Shown piece by piece: positions 31,159 through 37,199 of a DNA stretch of 37,199 nt. Position 1 is the first letter of the stretch. Each line of letters begins with the position of its first letter. The notes beneath the pieces are model-generated. The model had not been told where the DNA came from, made no database searches, and saw nothing but the letters and a program-made list of their open reading frames with translations. Where the stretch lies: contig JAIQFN010000058.1 of NCBI GenBank assembly GCA_020073265.1, forward strand, positions 1-37,199, in the 5' to 3' direction. Position numbers and translations under genes: made by a program. The DNA comes from Terriglobia bacterium (GTDB taxonomy: Bacteria; Acidobacteriota; Terriglobia; Bryobacterales; Bryobacteraceae).

Positions 31159-34100
31159 TCATGGCGACGTGCCTTCGAGAATCACGGCGTCCAGCCAGGT
31201 GTTGCCGGTTTGATCTCCAAAATAGAAATCCAGCCGCGCCGCAGGATCGGTGGCGGTCGCCTGAAAGTACACGACGTACGGTTGCCAATTGCCGCCCAGC
31301 GAAACGGCGCTATTTTGAGCCACGTCAAACCGCAGCGTGCGCGCGGTATCGGCTTTGGCCCAGAACTGCAGCCTATACACTTGGCCCTGCTGAAGTGGGA
31401 AGCCTGCTTGCTCAAGTTGCACGGCAGCGACATTGACGGTGTTCGTGGCCGCCGAGGTCACGCTGACCTGGGCGGAGGAGCCGGCGTCGACATTCGCTGA
31501 CGTAGTGCGCTGGATGGTTGCGGCTGCGCCCAGGCCGGAGTCCACGCTGAAAGTCCAGGTGTCTGTCAGCGCCAATTCGAAGCTGCCGTTCCGGATCAGA
31601 TTCGGCGGAGCCGTCCCTAGCATGAGCACCAGCGAGGAGCGGGTGTGATCGCCGCCCGCTGACACCTCGATCGGCTGTGGCCCGGCTGCCAGATCCGAAG
31701 GGATCGAGATCCGCACCAGATAAAGTCCGGGCGAAGTCAGACCCGCGAACAGCACCGGAGCCGATTCGCCGCCCACTGTTGCCGTTACTTTCGCGCTCAC
31801 CGGAAACGCGCCTGAGAAAGCTTTGTCGGTGACGAATTTCGATGGATCCGTCGTGGCTCCCAAGCCGAGCATGTACAAGTCGAGGACATCGCCCGGGTAC
31901 GCAGCGCGCACGACCCTGGGGTCCGTGGCGCTGTTGCCAACTAAGAACGTAGTCCCCTGCAATGCCGCCGTGACGAAGAACGTGCTGGCGTCCGCGTTGG
32001 GCGGCGCATACGCCGCTGGCTGCGTCGCCTTGGCGGCAATCGCAAATGGACTGCTGTTTACTCCGTTCACTTGCACGACCACTTGCATGGGCCCGGGCGC
32101 GACCGATGCCGGCACCAAAGCGTTGATCTGCGTCGCGCTCACGTAGAACACCGCCGCGGGCGCGTCGTTGAAGTTGACCGTCACGCCGCCCAGAGTGGTG
32201 GGCAACTGCTGAAGTCCCTTGAGATTCCAAGTCTGCGGCGGCCCCGCCATGTTGGTGCCGGCGATAGTCACCCACAGCCCCGGGGCAATCCCGGCAGTGT
32301 ATCCCCAGGAATCAACGATCGCCTGAATCACAGGAACCGGACCGGTAGCTGCGCCTGTGCCGGAGAGAACGACCGCCAGCGCGCCTCCACTAATGTTGCC
32401 GGTGATGAACAACGATGCCGTCCGAGTGCCCGGCGCGGAAGGGGTGAAGGTGATGTTGATAGTACAACTGGCCGCCGCCGTGACCGCCGAGCCGCAGGTA
32501 TTTGTCTGTGCGAAGTCGGCGCTGTTCGCGCCGCCGATCGTCACGCTGACCGGGTTCAACGCGGCCGCGCCGGTGTTTGTCAGCTTCACGTCTTGTGCGG
32601 CGCTCTTAACCCCGACGGTCTGGCTGCCGAAGTTCAGACTGGTGGCAGACATGGCGGGAGCTTGCACCAAGGCCGGATTCGAACTGGCTGCCTCCGTCAC
32701 GGTGCACGGATGACCGGCAACCAGGATCGTGGTCTGCCGCGCAGGACCGGTGTTGGGCTGGATGGTGTAGTTGACCGCGCCGTTGCCAACGCCCGACCCA
32801 GGCGTCACGGTGACCCAGGGCTGCGGCGACGAAGCCTTCCAGGCGCATCCGTCCGCTGTGATGATGTTCATGGTCCCCTTAGCGCCTCCGGCCGGAGCGG
32901 CGATCGGGGCGGTGGAACTCAGCGAGATCGCACAAAACCCGGTCGCGGTCGAATCCACTGCCAGCGTGATGTTGAGCGTTTCTCCAAAATCGCCGACGCC
33001 CTGGATTCTGAGGCGGCCGGTCAGGCTGGCGGTCTGGCCCATCGTGAAGCCAAGCGGAGCGATCCCAATGCGCTGCAGTGCGGGGACCGGTGCATTAAGT
33101 GGCACATCGCCGAGGCTGGTGTGCAGGAGCACGCCTCCCTTCGAAGCGGCGGCCGGAAGCCATCGAGCCTCGCCTGTGTTCACCAGCGCCGGTGTGATCT
33201 GGCAGGCCGCGCCAGAAGGAATCTTTACCTCGGAGCCGTTTTCGACCGTCACGTCCAGGTTGGGACACACGATGCCTACACCGCCGATCTCGGCATTGGC
33301 GAATTTCAGAGGGCCCAGGCCCGCGTAAGGCGCGTTGCCGATCTGGATGAGAGGCATGCTCGCGGTATCCGTGCCGGTGCCTCGGTCCACGAGCGCAACG
33401 GGATCGCCAGCCTCCCGGGCGGAAACATAACTGCTCTGCGTGTTCAGGAAAAGGGCATACTCGCCGCGGGAGTCGGCATCCCGGTCGACGGTCAGCGCGA
33501 CGGGAGGACCAGCACCCAGGTCCGGCGGCGCAGCGACGAACTTCTCGCTCCATTGCGACAAGACCAGGGCGCAATCGCGCGGGGAGCCATCCGGGTCGAT
33601 GATGCCAAAGTCTTGTTCCGAAAATGGCGCCGCACCGCCGGGCCACCACCAGACGGAGGCGGCGTTAGAACCGTCATCAGCCACCTGGCGCATGATCGTA
33701 TCGCAGAGAGTAGCCTGCGCGGCGCGAGAAGCGACAGTGCCGTACCGCGGCCCGATATCGTAACCGAATTCGGCCCAGTGGACCGGCTTGCCTCCGGTGC
33801 GATAGCGGCTGTACGCGGTGACCAGGCCCCATCTGCGATCGTCCGGCCATGTCGGCGAGCCGTCATAATTTTCCGGCGAGACGAAATCGAGGTGAGCGGC
33901 CGCTGTCCCGATGTCGTAGCCGGTCTGGAAATTATGGTCGAACGTCATGGTGGTCCAGTTGCGATACGTCAACAGCGTATCGGGGTCCGTGCGTCGGATT
34001 TCGCGGGCGATCAGTCCAAGATTGCGGCCGAAGTAGTCGTCGGCAAAACGGTGGAAAGCGGACACCATGATCCGCCAGGGTCCGTCTTCGGCCATCTGGT

Positions 34101-35754
34101 CGTCCAGCGGATTGGTGAGCTGTCCGTCCGCGTCTCGAGGAGCAGTAAAGCCCCAAGTCTGTTCTGCGCTGGCCAGCGATCCGTATTGATCGTTCACCCA
34201 GACGCGCCAGGCGGGATCCAGGATGAGGCGGCCAATGTTGCAAATGTTCTGTCCGTTCATCACGCGGCATTGGCCGCCCTGGTCATGAGAGCCGACGAAG
34301 GGCTCCCAGATCAGATCGTAAGCGAAGACGCGGTCACTGCCCGGAAGATAGGCGGCCTCAAGCATGGATCCCAGCGCGGGGTTGATTGCGCCGGTGTTCG
34401 CCTCACCGGAAAGTGTGGCGGGGAGGGCGATGTTGACCCAGAGGCCGTGATTGCGGCATCGCTCCAGGAAATCGATCAGCGCGCGCGAGTCGCGGGAGCC
34501 AAGATACTTGACGTTAACCAGGTTGAAATGGAGCGCTGCGATCAGCGATAGGTCGGCCTCCACCAATTCCGCATCGTAGTTCTGAGGTTCCAGCCAGTTG
34601 TCCTGGTAGATCGTGCGGCCGACATCGTAACGCGGCCAGTAGTTGACCCCTTGCAGAAACACACGGCGGCCACCGGCATAGAACGACCCGTTGGCGGCGC
34701 GAATCTTCTGGTCCGGCTGACGCGTTAAGGTCGGGTCGAACACGCGGACAGGGCTGTCGATGCGGTCTACTTCTTCCTCGCCGATTTGAACACGGGTGGT
34801 CAGGGTGTAGTCCCCGTTCGGCAACCGCCCCATGTCCAGCGGGACCGAGCGCTGTTCGCCCGCGGCGAGTGAAAGAGGGACGGCCGGCTGCGAGGTTACG
34901 CCGGAGGGGCCCGAAATGGAACACTGCAATGTCACCTGAACCGGAGATCCCGCGGCGTTGAGGACATTTGCGGCCCCGGTGACTTCTTCACCCGGCAGGT
35001 TGACGATCCACTCCGGTCCAGCACTTATGAGATGCACATGATGCCGGGCCGCGTGAAGAGCGGCGATGATCTGTGCGCGCTGCGGATCCCAGACCCGAGG
35101 CCAAGGCAGCCAGATCACCAGGGCTCCCGGATTCAAACCCGTCCAGGCGTTTTGACCGGTAACGAAAAGCGTAGCGGCAGGCGCCAGCGGATCGCCGATG
35201 GCGCGGTAGCGCCCGTCCACGGTAAGCGACGCCGAGAGGCCCCGCCCACGGGGGATTGGGACGCGAACTCCCGAGCTGGCGGTGTACTGCGCGAACCAGG
35301 GCGAGAGCGTTTCGATGATCGTCGGGTACGGATCAAACTCGAGGGGAGGGGAACCAACAGCCTGCAGATATGCGTCCCAGTCCAGCCACTTGCCGTCGGG
35401 CGTGAGATACAGCGGGTCGCGAAAAGGTTCTCCTCCCGTGGCCATCAAGCCTCCGCCATCGAAAACGTGCAGAGCTAGAGCCCAGCACGTATCGTTTGGC
35501 AGGCTCTCCAGTGAGGGCACGGCGACGAGGATATCCGGCATCGCCGCGAGGGCTGCCGGCAGGTCGACTGGGGAAACCGTCGAAACGGTGTAACCTGCTT
35601 CGCTCAGAAGCTGGGTGAATTCCTGTGCTGCGAAGACCCAGCGGTTGTCACGCCATGGACCGTTGCCATCGACCAGCATCGCCCGCGGCGGCGTTTGAGC
35701 AAAGACCGGATGGAGGCAGAGAGCGATCAGAAACACCGACGGGCCGAATCTCAC
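31159..35754 (-). CDS. Giant secreted modular glycoside-hydrolase-like protein with Solibacter C-terminal domain
   Basis: This 1531-residue exported protein (signal MRFGPSVFLIALCLHPVFAQ) has, in order, a Rossmann/flavodoxin-like N-terminal domain (about 24-245) and an Ig-like linker (about 250-340). A GH5/GH42-like TIM barrel follows (about 355-745) with candidate acid/base E484 (IWEPF) and nucleophile E662 (HWAEFGYD) plus W702-W704. Next come beta-sandwich segments including a BACON-like domain (about 940-1022) and an ASH/choice-of-anchor-D domain (about 1036-1135). A TIGR03437-like Solibacter domain (about 1140-1380) and a CBM4/9-like jelly roll (about 1384-1531) end it. It probably degrades a plant or microbial polysaccharide outside the cell. 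Confidence 0.85.
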   Translation of the reverse strand: MRFGPSVFLIALCLHPVFAQTPPRAMLVDGNGPWRDNRWVFAAQEFTQLLSEAGYTVSTVSPVDLPAALAAMPDILVAVPSLESLPNDTCWALALHVFDGGGLMATGGEPFRDPLYLTPDGKWLDWDAYLQAVGSPPLEFDPYPTIIETLSPWFAQYTASSGVRVPIPRGRGLSASLTVDGRYRAIGDPLAPAATLFVTGQNAWTGLNPGALVIWLPWPRVWDPQRAQIIAALHAARHHVHLISAGPEWIVNLPGEEVTGAANVLNAAGSPVQVTLQCSISGPSGVTSQPAVPLSLAAGEQRSVPLDMGRLPNGDYTLTTRVQIGEEEVDRIDSPVRVFDPTLTRQPDQKIRAANGSFYAGGRRVFLQGVNYWPRYDVGRTIYQDNWLEPQNYDAELVEADLSLIAALHFNLVNVKYLGSRDSRALIDFLERCRNHGLWVNIALPATLSGEANTGAINPALGSMLEAAYLPGSDRVFAYDLIWEPFVGSHDQGGQCRVMNGQNICNIGRLILDPAWRVWVNDQYGSLASAEQTWGFTAPRDADGQLTNPLDDQMAEDGPWRIMVSAFHRFADDYFGRNLGLIAREIRRTDPDTLLTYRNWTTMTFDHNFQTGYDIGTAAAHLDFVSPENYDGSPTWPDDRRWGLVTAYSRYRTGGKPVHWAEFGYDIGPRYGTVASRAAQATLCDTIMRQVADDGSNAASVWWWPGGAAPFSEQDFGIIDPDGSPRDCALVLSQWSEKFVAAPPDLGAGPPVALTVDRDADSRGEYALFLNTQSSYVSAREAGDPVALVDRGTGTDTASMPLIQIGNAPYAGLGPLKFANAEIGGVGIVCPNLDVTVENGSEVKIPSGAACQITPALVNTGEARWLPAAASKGGVLLHTSLGDVPLNAPVPALQRIGIAPLGFTMGQTASLTGRLRIQGVGDFGETLNITLAVDSTATGFCAISLSSTAPIAAPAGGAKGTMNIITADGCAWKASSPQPWVTVTPGSGVGNGAVNYTIQPNTGPARQTTILVAGHPCTVTEAASSNPALVQAPAMSATSLNFGSQTVGVKSAAQDVKLTNTGAAALNPVSVTIGGANSADFAQTNTCGSAVTAAASCTINITFTPSAPGTRTASLFITGNISGGALAVVLSGTGAATGPVPVIQAIVDSWGYTAGIAPGLWVTIAGTNMAGPPQTWNLKGLQQLPTTLGGVTVNFNDAPAAVFYVSATQINALVPASVAPGPMQVVVQVNGVNSSPFAIAAKATQPAAYAPPNADASTFFVTAALQGTTFLVGNSATDPRVVRAAYPGDVLDLYMLGLGATTDPSKFVTDKAFSGAFPVSAKVTATVGGESAPVLFAGLTSPGLYLVRISIPSDLAAGPQPIEVSAGGDHTRSSLVLMLGTAPPNLIRNGSFELALTDTWTFSVDSGLGAAATIQRTTSANVDAGSSAQVSVTSAATNTVNVAAVQLEQAGFPLQQGQVYRLQFWAKADTARTLRFDVAQNSAVSLGGNWQPYVVYFQATATDPAARLDFYFGDQTGNTWLDAVILEGTSP

Positions 35755-36036
35755 GCTTGCTTTTCCTTTCTGGTCTTGTCAAAGCTCCTACGATCGTGCT
35801 GGGTCATCACTTGCCGCCCAGGTTCGTGGCTGCCTCCACGTTGCAGTTGGCTATGTACTCCTTTCCGCTCCTGTTGATCACGAACTTGCGCTTGGGCATT
35901 CCGGGCCTATGCGGGGCGACACTGCTTTTCGAGCACATCCATTGCCAGCAGGGGAACTGGCGACAGCCCCTGGTCCAGGTCAGTTAGTCTTGTTCAATCA
36001 GTTGATTGTGGACGGTAACGGTTCTCTAGGGGTTTT

Positions 36037-36093
36037 TGACAGAGGTGTCAATACGGGTCGAAATCCCCACAAGGTCTGGTTGAAATTCCCCTT
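36037..36093. mobile_element. Possible IS21-family end relic
   Basis: GGTCGAAATCCCCAC (36056-36070) and GGTTGAAATTCCCC (36078-36091) are near copies starting 22 nt apart, preceded by TGACA-GAGG-TGTCA (36037-36050). Repeated words of the type GGTxGAAATTCCCCA, spaced about 20 nt apart, are known from the transposase-binding termini of IS21-family elements. No transposase gene or second end is visible, so this would be a solo end. The assignment rests on recalled motif resemblance. Confidence 0.35.
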
Positions 36094-36109
36094 ACGCGGC
36101 ACTCGTAAG

Positions 36110-36174
36110 CCGTCCGCTAAGACCAGGCGGACGGGCCGGCAAGCAGAGTCCAACCTTGACTCGACCCGCCGGCC
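36110..36174. terminator. Two adjacent hairpins at the 3' side of the small secreted gene
   Basis: CCGTCCGC (36110-36117) pairs with GCGGACGG (36127-36134). GGCCGGC (36134-36140) pairs with GCCGGCC (36168-36174), enclosing an inner GAGTC/GACTC stem (36146-36150 with 36158-36162). They lie 16 nt beyond the stop of the minus-strand gene ending at 36190, so they may protect or terminate its mRNA. No T run follows, so a standard Rho-independent terminator is not shown. Confidence 0.4.
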
Positions 36175-36189
36175 TGATTTTCAAAGCGC

Positions 36190-36603
36190 TCAATGCGCTG
36201 TTACGTTGATCGTTTCGCCCGGACCCGCCCCTTTGGCGATCAGTTTGCGCTCCAGCGCGGTCTGAGGAAGGCTGAACCCATCAGCGCTTCTTGAACCCCA
36301 CATTTCCACCAGTATGCTGGTGTTGCCGTAACGATGAAAGACCAGCCTTCCCTGTGGCTGGACCTGCGCAGCCATTTCGGGCGTTCCAATTCCGAGGATG
36401 TTCGACTTGTGATTGCTCGACTCGATGGCCAGAATGGGGATGCTGTTGACCCGTTTCACCGCGTACTCACCCGCCGGCAGTGTCTTCGTGCCGGCCACGA
36501 ACTCGAACGGAATGTTCGCTTGAATTACCGGACGATCCTCTGCGTAGCTAGCACCGGCTGCCAGCGCCGCGATCATCGATATGTGAAGCAGATGCTTTCT
36601 CAT
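36190..36603 (-). CDS. Small secreted 'PAGEY' protein of unknown function
   Basis: This 137-residue protein has a signal peptide (MRKHLLHISMIAALAAGASYA). Its beta-rich mature part includes 'IQANIPFEFVAGTKTLPAGEYAVKRV', a segment I associate with a family common in Acidobacteria whose role is not known. GGAGG lies 4 nt before ATG 36603. An in-frame ATG at 36639 would add 12 residues. That ATG sits at the same place relative to the shared upstream element as the start of the zinc peptidase gene does, so the longer start remains possible. Confidence 0.78.
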   Translation of the reverse strand: MRKHLLHISMIAALAAGASYAEDRPVIQANIPFEFVAGTKTLPAGEYAVKRVNSIPILAIESSNHKSNILGIGTPEMAAQVQPQGRLVFHRYGNTSILVEMWGSRSADGFSLPQTALERKLIAKGAGPGETINVTAH

Positions 36604-36639
36604 GGAACCTCCATTTGGGGATCGCCTTCCATAGGCCAT

Positions 36640-36687
36640 CCCGCTTCCTTCACCCGGGTAAGCGGAATCCGGAGCGAGAAACTACAA
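36640..36687 (-). promoter_or_regulatory. Shared upstream element, copy B (TTGTAGTT-N15-CGCTTA hairpin)
   Basis: Read on the minus strand, TTGTAGTT (36687 to 36680), then 15 nt, then CGCTTACCCGGGTGAAGG and AAGCGG, which closes a CCGCTT/AAGCGG stem around a 13-nt loop. The blocks and spacing match copy A at 30475-30426, while the spacer does not. The rest of 36688-36819 shows no gene or other structure that I can support. Confidence 0.6.
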
Positions 36688-36819
36688 CGTGGAAGAAATA
36701 TTTCGTTCGCACGGCATGCCGCCCAGCCACCACGCGCGGGAGGTGGCTTCCTGGATGGTGCTCCGCGCGCCCGCCGGATTCACGCTCAATCCAGGCTACT
36801 TGGTGTAAAGTTGTTCTGG

Positions 36820-37199
36820 ATGAACCGCCGAAGCTTTCTCGCCGCCGCCTCGGGCGCACTGGCCGCCCCCCTTTCCGCCGCGCCCGCCGCCCGCGCCATC
36901 ATCGAGCTGCGCTATATGCGCATGCGCAACACTGCTGAAAATCAGGTGCAGCGCACCACCGACTTCCTGCGCAGCGCGGTCCCGGCGCTCAAGCGATCGG
37001 GCATCGGTCCGCTGGGCTTTTTCGCCAGCGTGATCGGCGAGGAGAGTCCCTTCATCCTGGCCATGGCGACGTTTCCCAGCCTGTCGGGCCTATGGAAATA
37101 CTCGGCCGGCTGGGGCCTTCCGGGGGGCCGGCTCGCCCGGTGGGTTTTCTGCGCCAGCCTGCTGGCGGGGGCTTATGTCCTCTTGGGAAAAACCTCGTT
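36820..37199 (+). CDS. NIPSNAP-like protein, truncated by the window end, possible frameshift
   Basis: This is a partial reading frame with a Tat-like start (MNRRSFLAAASGALAAPLSAAPAARA). 'IIELRYMRMRNTAENQVQRTTDFLRS' and 'GFFASVIGEESPFILAMATFPSL' follow, resembling NIPSNAP proteins, often secreted in Acidobacteria. From about residue 92 the frame gives an unrelated hydrophobic sequence. The +1 frame near 37091 instead reads 'MEILGRLG', closer to the family's usual 'AME..L' continuation. An indel or sequencing error at the contig end is therefore likely. The twin-arginine motif RRSFL is clear. Function is unknown. Confidence 0.62.
   Translation, partial: MNRRSFLAAASGALAAPLSAAPAARAIIELRYMRMRNTAENQVQRTTDFLRSAVPALKRSGIGPLGFFASVIGEESPFILAMATFPSLSGLWKYSAGWGLPGGRLARWVFCASLLAGAYVLLGKTS

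Larger units (their letters stand above)
35755..36189. other. Gene-poor intergenic stretch
   Basis: No convincing protein gene is visible in this 435-nt gap. A minus-strand frame at 35807-35899 encodes a 30-residue Lys-rich peptide without a Shine-Dalgarno and is not called. The right half holds an IS21-like terminal repeat relic (36037-36093) and two hairpins (36110-36134 and 36134-36174), which are listed separately. The first half (35755-36000) shows no clear structure. Confidence 0.6.

Noticed and set aside
32071-34551. 826-codon plus-strand open frame
   Set aside because: It lies fully antisense to the giant exoprotein. The composition is Arg/Gly/Asp-rich with no domain, typical of a high-GC shadow frame.
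35807-35899. Minus-strand 30-codon frame beginning MPKRKFVINRSG
   Set aside because: No Shine-Dalgarno, no homologue known to me, and short enough to occur by chance. It is worth a database check only.

Overview
The window looks like a chromosomal piece from an Acidobacteriota species, probably of the Solibacter/Bryobacter type. The evidence is the high GC content, a large secreted protein carrying the C-terminal domain typical of Solibacter (TIGR03437-like), an Oar-like TonB-dependent receptor with an N-terminal carboxypeptidase-regulatory fold, an ECF sigma factor of the TIGR02999-like group, and a small secreted 'PAGEY' protein. This placement is by recognition only; no search was run. No rRNA, tRNA, CRISPR array or complete mobile element was seen.

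Layout. (1) 1-1793: a repeat-rich leader, a secreted TPR-like protein and an orphan HigA-type antitoxin/HTH protein. (2) 1854-8122: a lysine riboswitch followed by a compact diaminopimelate/lysine operon, dapE-asd-lysC-dapB-dapA-dapD. REP-like double-hairpin elements interrupt it on both sides of lysC. dapC, dapF and lysA are not present. (3) 8098-12966, minus strand: a tightly packed five-gene glycosylation operon: GT2, GT2 of the polyprenyl-phosphate sugar synthase type, DUF2304, a TMTC-like GT-C membrane protein with TPRs, and GT4. (4) 13002-19858, plus strand: a TolB-like propeller protein, a TPR protein with an unusual His/Cys-rich C-terminus, a Gly/Tyr-rich secreted protein, an MFS transporter and a 1042-residue outer-membrane receptor. 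(5) 19860-22343: a molybdate-themed group. A cysteine-free sulfite-oxidase-fold protein and an XRE plus periplasmic-binding-like regulator diverge from an orphan modA lipoprotein, with a palindrome between them. (6) 22442-27450: a reductive pyrimidine degradation operon of beta-ureidopropionase-like nitrilase, PreT, PreA and dihydropyrimidinase. Together these would convert uracil/thymine to beta-alanine/beta-aminoisobutyrate. (7) 27460-31106: aldo/keto reductase, NDH-2, a putative secreted zinc peptidase and an ECF sigma factor. (8) 31159-37199: a 1531-residue modular glycoside-hydrolase-like exoprotein, a non-coding stretch with an IS21-like end relic and hairpins, a small secreted protein, and the start of a NIPSNAP-like gene cut by the window end.

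Most notable: the lysine riboswitch, whose 3' strand can refold into a long alternative hairpin reaching almost to the dapE start; a conserved two-block upstream element (TTGTAGTT, 15 nt, CGCTTA-hairpin) shared by two secreted-protein genes, one divergent from the ECF sigma gene; the His/Cys-rich TPR protein; and the molybdate group that lacks modBC and the molybdenum-ligating cysteine.
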